A stretch of DNA of 64,000 nt from Synechococcus sp. CS-1331 (GCA_025127975.1 JAHLYQ010000047.1:1-64000), one strand, 5' to 3'. Shown: positions 33,981-43,608, counted from the stretch's first letter. Notes: a model not told the origin generated them from the sequence alone. Numbers and translations: made by a program.

Positions 33981-34613
33981 ATGAGAATTGAATTACTCAC
34001 CCGTATCTCCCTGATGGGCTTCCCTCCCCTGCGTCGCCTTGTGGCATCCCTGCCTGCCCTGGCTACCGCCGCAGCCCTGGCCGGGCTGGGAGCTCTGGCC
34101 CCTGGCGCGCTGGAGCAACCAGTCCGGGCCCAGGGCACCCCGAGCCTGATGGAGTTCCGCTGGGACAACACCAAGGATTACCGCAAGCTCTATTACTTCA
34201 TGACCGAGACCCAGCGTCTCAAGCGCTCGGAGTATTACCTGATTCTCAGACCGAAAGACCGCAAAACAGCAATCCTGAAGCTGAGCATCAGCATCCCCAG
34301 CTATTTCGATGCCAAGATCGATCCCAAACGGGTCAAGCTCTGCAAGATGAGCGAAGGCGGCATGATGTCGCGCACTAAGTGCCAGGAGACGATCCCGGCC
34401 ACGATCGAAATCGCTGAAAACGGCAGCGCCATTGAGATATTTCCCGACACCCCCGTACCGGATACGGGCACAATCGGGGTTTACATGAATATCTTCAACC
34501 CGTTCAATATCGGCATGTATCAGTTCAACGCCCTGGCCCAGGCCCCGGGCGATGTGCCGATTGCCGGGTATCTGGGCAGCTGGCTGATTCAGATCGATCC
34601 GCCCAGCAACTGA
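33981..34613 (+). CDS. DUF2808 secreted protein
   Basis: A 210-residue protein with a signal peptide (basic start, hydrophobic LATAAALAGLGALAPGAL, likely cleavage near VRAQG). The mature part matches DUF2808: FRWDNTKDYRKLYYF, EYYLILRPKDRKTAILKLSISIP (partly: YLILRPKDRKT), YFDAKIDPKRVKLC, and the PVPDTGTIGVYMNIFNP block. It is a cyanobacterial family of unknown function in the periplasm or envelope. A methionine twelve residues in (MGFPPLRR) is an alternative start. Confidence 0.8.
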   Translation: MRIELLTRISLMGFPPLRRLVASLPALATAAALAGLGALAPGALEQPVRAQGTPSLMEFRWDNTKDYRKLYYFMTETQRLKRSEYYLILRPKDRKTAILKLSISIPSYFDAKIDPKRVKLCKMSEGGMMSRTKCQETIPATIEIAENGSAIEIFPDTPVPDTGTIGVYMNIFNPFNIGMYQFNALAQAPGDVPIAGYLGSWLIQIDPPSN

Positions 34614-34667
34614 TAGGTTGGCCCATACGCCCATTACCGACGCGACGAGCGCAGCAACAAGCCAGCC

Positions 34668-34805
34668 ATGACCAAGCGCACCCTGGAAGGAACAAGCCGT
34701 AAGCGCAAGCGCGTCTCCGGTTTTCGGGTGCGCATGCGCAGCCACACCGGCCGCCGCGTAATCCGCACCCGGCGCCGCCGCGGCCGCGCCCGGCTGGCTG
34801 TTTAG
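34668..34805 (+). CDS. rpmH: 50S ribosomal protein L34
   Basis: A 45-residue, very basic protein: [15 protein letters not shown] ... [19 protein letters not shown], the unmistakable L34 sequence. It is followed after ten bases by rnpA, the near-universal rpmH-rnpA order. In cyanobacteria the residue string TLEGT (instead of TYQPS of E. coli) is normal. Confidence 0.97.
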   Translation: MTKRTLEGTSRKRKRVSGFRVRMRSHTGRRVIRTRRRRGRARLAV

Positions 34806-34815
34806 GGCCCTTCCC

Positions 34816-35199
34816 TTGGCCCTGCCCCAGCGTCACCGGCTCAAGGGGCAGCGCGTGTTTGACCAGGTGTACCAGAGGGGAAGTCGGCACCAGGGTCCAG
34901 CCATGGTGCTGCGCATCCTCGATGCCCAGCCCGGCCTGCTCCCCCTTGAGCAACAGCTCCACCCCCCGAGCCCCTGGCGCTGTGGGGTAGTGGTGAGCAG
35001 CAAGGTTCACAAGCGGGCCGTGCGGCGTAATCGACTCCGGCGCCTGCTCCACGGCCACCTGCTGGCCCAGTCGATCGGAGCAGGTGGGCGCTCCCTCTGG
35101 CTGCTTCTCAGCCTCAAACCGGGCAGTGCCGATCTCCCCAGCCAGGCCCTGCTGGGAGAATGCAACCAACTTCTGCACCAGGCAGGCCTGACGCCATGA
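34816..35199 (+). CDS. rnpA: ribonuclease P protein component
   Basis: A 127-residue basic protein from a TTG (MALPQRHRLKGQRVFDQVYQRG). The family signature is KVHKRAVRRNRLRRLL (about 66-81), the RNR motif that binds RNase P RNA. It helps mature tRNA 5' ends. The stop overlaps the start of the following PH-domain gene by four bases. Confidence 0.95.
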   Translation: MALPQRHRLKGQRVFDQVYQRGSRHQGPAMVLRILDAQPGLLPLEQQLHPPSPWRCGVVVSSKVHKRAVRRNRLRRLLHGHLLAQSIGAGGRSLWLLLSLKPGSADLPSQALLGECNQLLHQAGLTP

Positions 35200-35249
35200 G
35201 CCAAGACAGCAGCATGAGCAAAGAAAGTGGCATGAGCAAAGAAAGCAAA
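35196..35249 (+). repeat. 18-bp tandem repeat (x3) with repeated start codon
   Basis: Units at 35196-35213, 35214-35231 and 35232-35249 all start ATGAGC and encode MSQDSS, MSKESG and the related MSKESK. The repeat duplicates the translation start inside the PH-domain gene. The purine-rich AAAGAAAG part of each unit could act as a weak ribosome-binding site for the next ATG. Confidence 0.75.
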
Positions 35250-35636
35250 AGCATCCAGGAGAGCGTTTTTTACGAGGGTGGGCCGGCCAAGGGGGATCTG
35301 GTGTTCAACCTGCTCCTGGGGCTGACGCTGATCGGCATTCCCTTTGCCGTCGGAGCGATCGTGCGGGCCCTGTGGCTGCGCTTCCGCATCACCAGTCGCC
35401 GGATCGAAGTGAACGGCGGCTGGCTGGGCCGCGATCGCACCCAGGTGGTGTACAGCCAAATCCGGGAGGTGCGCAGCGTGCCCCGGGGCTTCGGTCTGTG
35501 GGGCGACATGGTGCTGGTGCTGAACGACGGCTCCAAGCTGGAGATGCGCTCGGTGCCTGGCTTCCGCGAGCTGGAGACCTACATCGAGGAACGCCGACAG
35601 GCCAAGAGCTCCACACCGAAGGGCATGGCCGCCTAG
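35196..35636 (+). CDS. PH-domain membrane protein (bPH2)
   Basis: A 146-residue protein. After a repetitive start it has SVFYEGGPAKGDLVFN, two close hydrophobic helices (LLLGLTLIGIPFAVGAIV) and a bacterial PH domain (ITSRRIEVNGGWLGRDRTQVVYSQIREV, abbreviated: RITSRRIEVNGGWLG; GDMVLVLNDGSKLEM). This gene always sits between rnpA and yidC in picocyanobacteria; its function is unknown but membrane-associated. The first 18 codons are three 18-bp units each starting ATGAGC, so three start codons are in phase. Confidence 0.85.
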   Translation: MSQDSSMSKESGMSKESKSIQESVFYEGGPAKGDLVFNLLLGLTLIGIPFAVGAIVRALWLRFRITSRRIEVNGGWLGRDRTQVVYSQIREVRSVPRGFGLWGDMVLVLNDGSKLEMRSVPGFRELETYIEERRQAKSSTPKGMAA

Positions 35637-35689
35637 ACCATCAGTCACACTGAGCCAACGCTCCCCCCTACCCCCAGAGCCCCTCTGCC

Positions 35690-36817
35690 GTGATCGGGTA
35701 CATCTCCGACAATCTGCTGCTTCCAATCCTCGATTTCTTTTACGGATTGGTGCCCAGCTACGGGCTGGCGATCATTGCCCTGACGGTGGTGATCCGGCTG
35801 GCGCTGTTCCCCCTGAGCGCCGGTTCGATCCGCAATGCCCGGCGCATGCGCATTGCCCAGCCCGCCATGCAGAAGCGGCAGGCCGAGATCAAGGCCAAGT
35901 ACGCCTCCAACCCCCAGAAACAGCAGGAAGAACTGGGCCAGCTGATGAAGGAGTTCGGCAGCCCCCTGGCCGGCTGCCTGCCCCTGGTGGTGCAGATGCC
36001 GATCCTGTTTGCCCTGTTCGCCACCCTGCGGGGCTCACCGTTTGCCGATGTGCCCTACACCCTCAACCTCAAGGTGTTGCCCGCTGAGCAGATCGCCGCG
36101 GTGGAGCCGAAACCCTTCAACAGCGCCAGCCACTCGATCTTCATCACCGAAACCAGCCACGTGCCCGTCATTGCCAGCCTGGAGGGCGGCACCAAGCTGG
36201 GCGTGGGTGATTCGGCCCAGGTGAAGCTGCACACCAAAGAAGGCGAGAGCTTTGACTCCGTGCTCCAGGCCATCGAGCACGGCGACGCCTTCTCCCCCAC
36301 CTGGAGCGTCAGCAAGGGCGAGGGAGTGGTGAGTGTCTCCAGCGATGGCACCATCACAGCCCTGGGCACCGGTGACGCCACCGTGGAGGCCAAGATCCCC
36401 GGCCTGGCGGCCCGCAGCGGCTTCCTGTTCATCAAGGCCCTGGGTCAGGTGGGCTTCATGACCGACGGAGCCGTGAACTGGGACATCGCGATCCTGGTGG
36501 CGGGCTTCGGCGCCAGCCTGTTTGCCTCCCAGATCCTCTCGGGCATGGGCATGCCGGCCAACCCCCAGCAGTCCACGGCCAACAAGATCACGCCGGTGAT
36601 GATCACGGGCATGTTCCTGTTCTTCCCCCTGCCGGCCGGGGTGCTGCTCTACATGGTGGTGGCCAACATCTTCCAGGCCCTGCAGACCTTCCTGCTCAGC
36701 CGCGAAGCCCTGCCGGACAACCTGCAGGCGATCCTCGACCAGCAGATGGCCCAGCAACCGGTCACGGTCAGCGCCAGTGGCAGCCGCATGCCCTTCGAGC
36801 CCAAGGGCAAGAAATAA
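35690..36817 (+). CDS. yidC: membrane protein insertase YidC/Alb3
   Basis: A 375-residue insertase from a GTG. Helix 1 is [20 protein letters not shown] with the conserved Arg in the groove; the cytoplasmic hairpin contains [19 protein letters not shown] (partly: [15 protein letters not shown]); [18 protein letters not shown] is the C-terminal core helix. Between helices (about residues 165-250) lies a soluble insert resembling a Big_2/Ig-like domain ([29 protein letters not shown], partly: [19 protein letters not shown]). YidC places thylakoid and plasma-membrane proteins with or without Sec. Confidence 0.92.
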   Translation: MIGYISDNLLLPILDFFYGLVPSYGLAIIALTVVIRLALFPLSAGSIRNARRMRIAQPAMQKRQAEIKAKYASNPQKQQEELGQLMKEFGSPLAGCLPLVVQMPILFALFATLRGSPFADVPYTLNLKVLPAEQIAAVEPKPFNSASHSIFITETSHVPVIASLEGGTKLGVGDSAQVKLHTKEGESFDSVLQAIEHGDAFSPTWSVSKGEGVVSVSSDGTITALGTGDATVEAKIPGLAARSGFLFIKALGQVGFMTDGAVNWDIAILVAGFGASLFASQILSGMGMPANPQQSTANKITPVMITGMFLFFPLPAGVLLYMVVANIFQALQTFLLSREALPDNLQAILDQQMAQQPVTVSASGSRMPFEPKGKK

Positions 36818-36834
36818 CCCACCCTCCTGAGCCC

Positions 36835-37314
36835 TTGCCCGACCAATCCGAGCCCGATCCCCTGCGCCCGCTTCCCCTTCAGGAGCTGCAGCACCTGGAT
36901 GGGGGCCGCCACTGGCAGATCGGCCAGCCGATCGGCGGTCTGGCAACGCTCACGCCGGTGCGGGGCGAACTGCATGCCACCCACCGGGGCAATGTGCTGG
37001 AGGTGGAGGGCCATGCCGAAGCGATCATGACCCTCTGCTGCGACCGCTGCCTTCAGCACTTCAACATGACCCTGAGCGCCGCCAGCACGGAGCTGGTCTT
37101 GATCGGCGCGGCAGAGAGCGATGACGGCCAGCTAGTGGAAAGGCTCGATCCGAGGGGCAGCTTCGATCCGGAGCACTGGATCTTCGAGCAGCTGAGCTTG
37201 CAACTGCCGATCGTCAATCACTGCGGCAGCCACTGCCCGGGCCCTGCCACCTGGAGCAGCGCCAGCTCCGGCATCGACCCCCGCTGGCAGGCACTGCAGA
37301 ACCTGACCCCCTAG
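36835..37314 (+). CDS. DUF177 (YceD-like) protein
   Basis: A 159-residue protein from a TTG. It has the DUF177 features: VRGELHATHRGNVLEVEGHAEA (partly: NVLEVEGHAEAIM), a TLCCDRCLQHF motif with two cysteines (about 65-72), and a later HCGSHCPG pair (about 136-143); together these four cysteines could bind zinc. YceD homologues are linked to 23S rRNA/L32 accumulation in plants and bacteria. It starts 17 bp after yidC and precedes the ycf46-like gene by 10 bp. Confidence 0.75.
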   Translation: MPDQSEPDPLRPLPLQELQHLDGGRHWQIGQPIGGLATLTPVRGELHATHRGNVLEVEGHAEAIMTLCCDRCLQHFNMTLSAASTELVLIGAAESDDGQLVERLDPRGSFDPEHWIFEQLSLQLPIVNHCGSHCPGPATWSSASSGIDPRWQALQNLTP

Positions 37315-37324
37315 GCGAGCCGCC

Positions 37325-38803
37325 GTGACCGACAGCTGGGGCGACCAACTCGATCTCCTGATCCGCGCCCGCACGCCGATTCTCTGGATTCGCAGCCTGG
37401 AGGAGGAGCGGGTTGAAGCCCTGCTGGAGCAGGCAGCCCAACGGCTGGGCGGCCGCACCCTGCTCCGCTGGGACTTCATCGAGGGCCTGGGCGGCGCCCC
37501 CAACCGCAGCGGGGAGGCCGCCCGCAACCCGATGGCTGCCCTGGCCTGTCTCGATCCGCTGCCGCCCGAGCAGGCGGCCATGTTGGTGCTGCGCGATTTT
37601 CACCGCTACTGCGAGGATGCCGGCGTCTGCAGGCGTCTTCGCAACCTGGCGGCCAGCCTGCGCCAGGCACCCCGCACCCTGGTGATCACCGCCCCCGACT
37701 GGTCGATCCCAAGGGAGCTCGAGGACAGCATCACCCTGCTGGATCTGCCCCTCCCGGCTGCGGAGGAGATCCGAACCCTGCTGAGCACAATTGCCAATGC
37801 CAGTGGCCATCCCCTGAGCCCCGGGGTGGCCGAACAGCTCACCGCCGCCTGCCACGGGCTCAGCGAGCAGCGGGTGCGCCAGCTAGCTGCCCGGGCCCTG
37901 GCCCGGCGCGGCCAGCTCGGGGAGGAGGATCTGGCCGAGGTGCTGGAGGAGAAGCGTCAGGCGATCGCCAAGAGCGAGCTGCTGGAGTACTGCCCCAGCG
38001 AGGCCAGCCCCGCCGACATCGGTGGGCTCGAGGCCCTCAAGCACTGGCTGGAGCAGCGCCACATGGCCTTCAGCGAAGAGGCGATGCGCTATGGCCTGCC
38101 CCTGCCCCGCGGCGTGCTGCTGGTGGGTCCCCAGGGCACGGGCAAATCGCTCACGGCCAAGGCGGTCGCCCACAGCTGGAGCATGCCCCTGCTGCGCCTG
38201 GATGTGGGCCGGCTGTTTGCCGGCTTGGTGGGGGCCTCCGAGGCCCGCACCCGCGACATGATCCAGCGGGCAGAGGCCATGGCGCCCTGCGTGCTCTGGA
38301 TCGATGAGATCGACAAGGGGTTTGGGGGCGACTCCCGCAGCGATGGCGGCACCAGCCAGCGGGTACTGGGCACGGTGCTCACCTGGATGGCGGAGAAAAC
38401 CAGCGCCGTCTTCGTGGTAGCCACGGCCAACGGGGTCGACAAGCTACCGGCCGAGCTGCTGCGCAAGGGCCGCTTCGACGAGATCTTCCTGCTGGACCTA
38501 CCCAGCGCCGAGGAACGCCGGGCGATTCTCGATCTGCAGCTGGGGCGCCGGCGACCCAGCCACACCATCCCGCTGGATGTGATGGTAGACCGCACGGGCG
38601 GCTTTTCCGGCGCCGAACTCGAGCAGACAGTGATCGAGGCCATGCACCTGGCCTTCGCCGAGCAGCGGGAATTCGGCGAGGCCGACCTGATCGCCGCCGC
38701 CAGCCAGGTGGTGCCACTTTCGCGCACCGCCCGGGAACAGCTGGAGGCCCTGCAGAGTTGGGCCAGGGGCGGCCGGGCCAGGCTGGCCAGCGCGCCGAGT
38801 TGA
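37325..38803 (+). CDS. Ycf46-like AAA+ ATPase
   Basis: A 492-residue protein from a GTG. The N-terminal half starts with LDLLIRARTPILWIRSLEEERV, typical of cyanobacterial/plastid Ycf46. The AAA domain (about 225-440) has Walker A GPQGTGKS, Walker B CVLWIDEIDK, a sensor-1-like VFVVATANG and the arginine-finger region LRKGRFDE. In Synechocystis a Ycf46 homologue is linked to regulation of photosynthesis and CO2 use. Last gene of the rpmH cluster. Confidence 0.88.
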   Translation: MTDSWGDQLDLLIRARTPILWIRSLEEERVEALLEQAAQRLGGRTLLRWDFIEGLGGAPNRSGEAARNPMAALACLDPLPPEQAAMLVLRDFHRYCEDAGVCRRLRNLAASLRQAPRTLVITAPDWSIPRELEDSITLLDLPLPAAEEIRTLLSTIANASGHPLSPGVAEQLTAACHGLSEQRVRQLAARALARRGQLGEEDLAEVLEEKRQAIAKSELLEYCPSEASPADIGGLEALKHWLEQRHMAFSEEAMRYGLPLPRGVLLVGPQGTGKSLTAKAVAHSWSMPLLRLDVGRLFAGLVGASEARTRDMIQRAEAMAPCVLWIDEIDKGFGGDSRSDGGTSQRVLGTVLTWMAEKTSAVFVVATANGVDKLPAELLRKGRFDEIFLLDLPSAEERRAILDLQLGRRRPSHTIPLDVMVDRTGGFSGAELEQTVIEAMHLAFAEQREFGEADLIAAASQVVPLSRTAREQLEALQSWARGGRARLASAPS

Positions 38804-38907
38804 TGTCGGGGAGTAACGAACTTAGACGGCAGGTAACAAGGCTTGCCCCCAGGCCTACTCAGCCCAAGTTCATACCCCTACGGTCGGGTCCATACGCCTC
38901 CTCCGCC

Positions 38908-39081
38908 ATGACCCCGACCCCCCACAGCCGTCCGGACATGGTCAACCAGCTGGCCGTTGCCTGCCTGGGCGCCGGGGTTGTGACCACGGTGGCGGTGGCC
39001 CAGGGGCAGAACCCCCTTACGGCCCTAGCCATCACCCTGTTTTCCGCCCTGGCCGCCGTGATGGTCGGCCAGGTGCTCTGA
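38908..39081 (+). CDS. small conserved membrane protein
   Basis: A 57-residue protein (MTPTPHSRPDMVNQLAVACLG ...) with one hydrophobic segment pair (VACLGAGVVTTVAVAQ, ALAITLFSALAAVMVGQVL). A longer in-frame form starts at 38803, overlapping the ATPase stop, but its extra 35 residues look unrelated to a protein start. I recall similar short proteins in other picocyanobacteria; function unknown. Confidence 0.6.
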   Translation: MTPTPHSRPDMVNQLAVACLGAGVVTTVAVAQGQNPLTALAITLFSALAAVMVGQVL

Positions 39082-39103
39082 TCAGATCAGATGCTCTGAG
39101 AGA

Positions 39104-39919
39104 TCAGTTGGCTGAGGGATCGGCCATCGCCACGGGAATGCGGGGAACGGGGAAACCGTTGCTGCCCAGCACATCGACAATCATGCGGTTGGTGTCGAAA
39201 TACACCTGCCAGTAGTTGTCGGTGTGGGTGTAAGGACGGACAGCCAGCCGGGGCCCACGCTCGCTGAATTCCAGCACCTCCACATCGCCTCCCATGCCCT
39301 CAAATTGATTGGGCACCCGCTTGAGTCCCTCCTTCAGCAAGGCGATGGCTCGGCCCACGTCCGCTGAGTTGTCGAGCTGGGCAACCAGTTCAACCCGGCG
39401 GTAGCCGTGGACGGAATAGTTCTGGATGGTGTCGCCGAACAATTTGCCGTTGGGCACGATGTTGCGCACGTTGTCGGGTGCCAGCAGCGAGGTGACGAAC
39501 ATGCCGATTTCCTCCACAGTGCCGGTGATCCCGGCAGCGGTGATGAAATCGCCCACACTGAAGGGCCGGAAAACCTGCAGGAAAACCCCGGCGGCGAAAT
39601 TGCCGAGCATGCCGCTCCAGGCTGCCCCAACCGCCACGCCGGCGCCGGCGAGCAGGGCCGCGAAGCTGGCTGTCTGGATGCCGAAGAAGCCCAGAATGGC
39701 CACCACTAGGATCACCCGAAGCACAGCTCCGAGGATGTTGATCAAATAGGCGACGACAGTGGCATCAAGGGCGCTTTGGCGCAAACTTTTGCGCATAATG
39801 CGCATTGCCATCTGAATCAGCCAGCCACCGGCAATCCAGAGGGCAACGGCCCCTACCAGCTTGAGCACAAAGGGCACAATCGTGCTCGCCAGAAGCAAGG
39901 AGAAATCTGGGATCGGCAT
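39104..39919 (-). CDS. small-conductance mechanosensitive channel (MscS family)
   Basis: About 271 residues. Three transmembrane helices are visible; TM3, the pore helix, contains the Gly/Ala-rich ALLAGAGVAVGAAWSGMLGNFAAGVFLQVF (partly: AGAGVAVGAAWSG) and is followed by the beta domain FSVGDFITAAGITGTVEEIG (partly: VGDFITAAGITGTVEEI), then VPNGKLFGDTIQNYS. It releases ions and osmolytes upon membrane tension. The ATG at 39919 gives MPIPDFSLLL; an upstream in-frame start at 39976 would overlap the divergent aminotransferase gene. Confidence 0.92.
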   Translation of the reverse strand: MPIPDFSLLLASTIVPFVLKLVGAVALWIAGGWLIQMAMRIMRKSLRQSALDATVVAYLINILGAVLRVILVVAILGFFGIQTASFAALLAGAGVAVGAAWSGMLGNFAAGVFLQVFRPFSVGDFITAAGITGTVEEIGMFVTSLLAPDNVRNIVPNGKLFGDTIQNYSVHGYRRVELVAQLDNSADVGRAIALLKEGLKRVPNQFEGMGGDVEVLEFSERGPRLAVRPYTHTDNYWQVYFDTNRMIVDVLGSNGFPVPRIPVAMADPSAN

Positions 39920-39942
39920 TAATTCGAAGCAAACAGCAGTCA

Positions 39943-41169
39943 ATGCGAATTCAGAAATTGACAAACAAGGATTCAAAAAGTCAGGATATAAACACAGGCC
40001 CCGAACTGCCGGCTGATTTCCGCGCCCAGCTCCCCGCTCTGGCCAACAAGACCTACTTCAACTACGGCGGCCAGGGCCCCCTGCCGAGCTCCTCCCTCGA
40101 GGCCATCACGGCCGCCTGGCGCACCATCCAGGAGCTGGGCCCATTTTCCGGCGCCGTCTGGCCGTTTGTGGAACAAACCACCAGCCAGCTGCGCCAGCAC
40201 CTAGCCGACTGGTTTGGCGTGCCATCGCACCGGCTGGCCTTCAGCGAAAACGTAACCAGTGGCTGCGTACTGCCGCTCTGGGGCCTGCCCTGGCAGGCCG
40301 GCGACGAACTCCTGATCAGCGACTGCGAGCACCCGGGGGTGGTGGCCGCCTGCCGCGAACTGGCCCACCGCCAGGCGCTGACGATTTCGACCCTGCCTGT
40401 GGCGGATCTGCGCGGCACTGCCGCTGACACAAACAAGCAGGTGCTGCAGCGATTGGATCGCCAGCTCAGCCCCGCCACCCGATTGGTTGTGCTTTCACAC
40501 CTGCTCTGGAATACGGGCCAGGTGATGCCGATTGCAGCGGTGGCAAGCCAGCTCAGCTCACACCCCAAGCATCCCTGGCTGCTGGTGGACGGGGCCCAAT
40601 CCCTTGGAGCCATTCCAATCGAAACTGCAGCCGCGGCTGCCGACATCTACGGCTGCACCGGCCATAAGTGGTGTTGTGGGCCCGAGGGACTGGGCGCTGT
40701 GGCCCTATCGGAGCGGGTGGTGCGCGAGGCCAGACCCACCCTGATCGGATGGCGCAGCCTTAGCCACGCAGCCAGCGGCCAGAGCGAATTTCACACCGAC
40801 AGCCGGCGCTTTGAAGTGGCCACCTCCTGCATACCCCTTTGCGCTGGGCTGGAGCAATCCCTGCACCTGCTGGAGGCGCAAGGCACAGCCGAAGAGCGCC
40901 TGGCCCTGATTCAGCAGCGCAGCGGCTATCTCTGGCAAGGACTGCAGGCCAACCCCCGGGTCCGCACCCTGTTGGAGCTGCCGCCACCAGCGGGGCTGGT
41001 GAGCTTTGAGCTCAGCGGCGAAAATCCAGAATGTGTAGTGAAGCGCTTGGGTGAACAGGGCATCTGGCTGCGCAGCCTCGACGATCCCCACTGCCTGCGG
41101 GCCTGCACCCACATCACCAGCACCGAAGCTGAGATCGAGCAGCTGCTTGGAGCTTTGCAAACGCTCTGA
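39943..41169 (+). CDS. class V aminotransferase / cysteine-sulfur lyase-like
   Basis: A 408-residue PLP enzyme. NYGGQGPLPSSSLEAI at about 40 replaces the usual N-terminal motif of cysteine desulfurase/isopenicillin epimerase-like enzymes; FSENVTSGCVLPLWG holds cofactor contacts; WLLVDGAQSLGAIPIE has the aspartate that pairs with the PLP ring; GCTGHKWCCGPEGLG contains the Schiff-base Lys. Similar cyanobacterial proteins include C-DES, the L-cysteine/cystine C-S lyase, but the substrate is unproven. The first 20 codons are AT-richer and may be partly untranslated leader. Confidence 0.8.
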   Translation: MRIQKLTNKDSKSQDINTGPELPADFRAQLPALANKTYFNYGGQGPLPSSSLEAITAAWRTIQELGPFSGAVWPFVEQTTSQLRQHLADWFGVPSHRLAFSENVTSGCVLPLWGLPWQAGDELLISDCEHPGVVAACRELAHRQALTISTLPVADLRGTAADTNKQVLQRLDRQLSPATRLVVLSHLLWNTGQVMPIAAVASQLSSHPKHPWLLVDGAQSLGAIPIETAAAAADIYGCTGHKWCCGPEGLGAVALSERVVREARPTLIGWRSLSHAASGQSEFHTDSRRFEVATSCIPLCAGLEQSLHLLEAQGTAEERLALIQQRSGYLWQGLQANPRVRTLLELPPPAGLVSFELSGENPECVVKRLGEQGIWLRSLDDPHCLRACTHITSTEAEIEQLLGALQTL

Positions 41170-41192
41170 GTCGCTCCCAACTCCAAACAAAA

Positions 41193-41210
41193 AAGGGGCT
41201 TACGCCCCTT
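41193..41210. terminator. hairpin terminator between convergent genes
   Basis: AAGGGGC-TTAC-GCCCCTT is a perfect 7-bp stem preceded by a run of six A and thus reads as a terminator (stem plus T-run) for the minus-strand aquaporin as well as a stable hairpin for the plus-strand aminotransferase. Confidence 0.7.
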
Positions 41211-41243
41211 ATCTAGATCCAGCTTGCCTAGATCTTATTGCGA

Positions 41244-42003
41244 TCAGGAAGCCTCGTCGCTGAACACATTGCGATATACCCAGCCAGCCAGCAGGGCGCC
41301 CACAATCGGCGCCAGCCAGAACAACCAGAGCTGACCCATCGCTTCCACTCCGGCCTCAAACAGCCACTGCAGTGCTACGGGCAGGGTTAACCGATGTGTT
41401 GGTCACCGGGATGCTGATCATGTGAATCAGCGCCAAGGTGAGGCCGATAGCAAGGCCAGCAAAACCAGATGGTGCCAGACGATCGGTAGCCCCAATAATC
41501 ACCAAGAGGAAGAAGAAGGTGAGCACCAGCTCCACGATCAAGGCCGCCCAGAAGCCATAGCCACCCGGCGAATGGCTGCCCCACCCATTTGTTGCAAGCG
41601 GGTTGCTGCCAGACATTACTAAATCAAACGCCGGTCCACCGGCCACCACCAGCTTGATGAAACCTCCGGCCAGCACACCCCCAATCACCTGAGCCAATAT
41701 GTAAGGCAGCAGCTCCGAACCCTTCATTCGGCCGCTTGCCCAAAGGCCGAAGCTCACCGCCGGGTTGAGGTGACATCCAGAGATGTGGCCAATTGCATAG
41801 GCCATCGTCACCACCGTGAGGCCAAAGGCCAGCGACACGCCCAGAAAACCCAGACCAAAGGGATTGCCCGGGGCAATATCAGCTCCCGTGATGTACGGGA
41901 AATTAGCGGCGATTGCGGCACTGCCACAGCCCCCCAACACCAGCCAAAAAGTACCGAAGCCTTCGGCAAGAAGCTTCCTGCCCATTGGAATAGAGGTTGC
42001 CAC
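41244..42003 (-). pseudogene. aqpZ: aquaporin Z, frameshifted near the 3' end
   Basis: The protein begins (GTG 42003) [22 protein letters not shown] (partly) and keeps both channel motifs, HLNPAVS and VNPARST. Six residues after the second motif the frame closes at 41356. Reading on in another frame gives [25 protein letters not shown] (partly: [13 protein letters not shown]) and GWVYRN up to a TGA at 41244, which is the normal sixth helix and tail. So one indel near 41365-41385 has removed the last helix. It may be a true inactivation or a sequencing error; everything else is intact. Confidence 0.8.
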
Positions 42004-42087
42004 AAAGGTTACTGAAATAGCAGGCTGAGATTATCCCGAGCTCCTAGCGAAATTACCCAATCAGGAACATTCCGAAGCATTCAGCCC

Positions 42088-43581
42088 CTAGGTGGTCCGC
42101 CGGCGGCGCAGGGCTTTCTCCGCCTCTTCCCGATCGTCGAAGTGAACCTTGGTGGTGCCGAGAATCTGGTAGTCCTCATGGCCCTTGCCGGCGATCAGCA
42201 CCAGATCCCCAGGTGCGGCCGTGGCGATGGCGGCGGCGATGGCTTCCGCCCGGTCGGCCTCGACCTGAGTGGATCCTCCAGGAGGAATGCCCGCCACCAC
42301 GTCGGCCAGGATCTGCTGGGGGTCTTCGGTGCGGGGGTTGTCGGAGGTGACCACCACCTGGTCGGCCAGCCGCGCTGCGATGGCACCCATCTGGGGGCGC
42401 TTGCTGCGGTCGCGGTCGCCGCCGCAGCCAAACACGCAGACCAATCGGCCACTGGTGAAGGGCCGGCAGGCCGCCAGGGCGTTTTCCAGGCCATCGGGAG
42501 TGTGGGCGTAATCCACCAGCACCGCCGGAGCCCCCTGGCCATCCCCCACCACCACCCGCTCCATGCGGCCGGGCACGCCGCCGAAGCTGGCCAGACCATC
42601 GAGCAACCGGGGCAGGGGGACTCCCTGCTGTACCAGGGCTCCAACCGCCTGCAGCAGGTTCATCAGGTTGAAGCGCCCCACCAGCGGCGAGTGGAATGGC
42701 CCCTCCCCCGCCGGCGTCCGCAGCACCCCACGCACGCCAGCTGCGCCGAGCTGCAGCTCAGCGATGAACAGCTCGGCACTGGGGTCTTCCAGGGAGCTGC
42801 GCCAGCAGCTCGCGCCCAGCCGAGCCGCCAGCTGGGCACCCCAGGGGTCATCAGCGTTCACCACCGCCCCGCCCGCCAGCAACGGCTCGGCAAACAGCAG
42901 GGCCTTGGCCTCGAAGTAGGCCTGCATCGAAGGGTGGTAGTCGAGGTGGTCCTGAGTGAGATTGGTAAACACGGCACCGGCGAACCGGCAGCCCGCCACC
43001 CGCTGCTGATCCAGGGCATGGGAGCTCACCTCCATGGCACCGATCTGGGCACCGGCCTCGACGGCCTGGGCCAGCTGGGCCTGGAGCAGGTCGGCGAAGG
43101 CGGTGGTGTGCTGGGCGGTGACGCTCTGACCGGGCCAGCGGTTCACCAGGGTGCCGAACAGGGCCGCCGGCCGGCCGGCAGCAGCGGCCAGATGCTCAAT
43201 CAGGTGGGTGGTGGTGGTTTTGCCATTGGTACCGGTGACCCCGATCAAGGAGAGTCGCTGGCTTGGCTGGCCCCAAAACTCAGCCGCCAGCAACCCCGCC
43301 CAGCGGGCCAGGGGATCGGCTGCCACCAGCACCCCATCCCCCGGGCCAGGCAGCTGGGCCGCGGCCGCCGCAGGACTGATCACGGCCGCCAGAGCCCCGG
43401 CCCGAAGGGCCTGGGGCCAAAAGCAGCCCCCATCCACCTGGGTGCCTGGCAACCCCACAAACAGGGAACCGGGCCCTACTCGGCGGGAATCGCAACTGAT
43501 GCCGGCCAGCTCCCCATCCGGCAAGTCCGCCGGCACTTCCAGACCCACCTGCCGCAGCAGCGGATGGAGCAGCTGGGTCAT
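42088..43581 (-). CDS. murE: UDP-MurNAc-tripeptide ligase
   Basis: A 497-residue Mur ligase that adds the third amino acid (meso-diaminopimelate in cyanobacteria) to the peptidoglycan precursor. The N-terminal domain has [19 protein letters not shown], the central domain the ATP site [15 protein letters not shown] (about 118-132), then [11 protein letters not shown] and [14 protein letters not shown]. The DNPRTEDP motif near 400 is the diaminopimelate-specific signature. Next genes on the strand are a glutaredoxin-like gene upstream at 43609. Confidence 0.95.
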   Translation of the reverse strand: MTQLLHPLLRQVGLEVPADLPDGELAGISCDSRRVGPGSLFVGLPGTQVDGGCFWPQALRAGALAAVISPAAAAAQLPGPGDGVLVAADPLARWAGLLAAEFWGQPSQRLSLIGVTGTNGKTTTTHLIEHLAAAAGRPAALFGTLVNRWPGQSVTAQHTTAFADLLQAQLAQAVEAGAQIGAMEVSSHALDQQRVAGCRFAGAVFTNLTQDHLDYHPSMQAYFEAKALLFAEPLLAGGAVVNADDPWGAQLAARLGASCWRSSLEDPSAELFIAELQLGAAGVRGVLRTPAGEGPFHSPLVGRFNLMNLLQAVGALVQQGVPLPRLLDGLASFGGVPGRMERVVVGDGQGAPAVLVDYAHTPDGLENALAACRPFTSGRLVCVFGCGGDRDRSKRPQMGAIAARLADQVVVTSDNPRTEDPQQILADVVAGIPPGGSTQVEADRAEAIAAAIATAAPGDLVLIAGKGHEDYQILGTTKVHFDDREEAEKALRRRRTT

Positions 43582-43608
43582 GGCACCAGTTGGCTGAATG
43601 GGGCCTTT

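Noticed and set aside
39958..39992. TTGACA and TATAAA as promoter of the class V aminotransferase gene
   Set aside because: Spacing is 23 bp instead of about 17, and both boxes would lie inside the annotated gene start.
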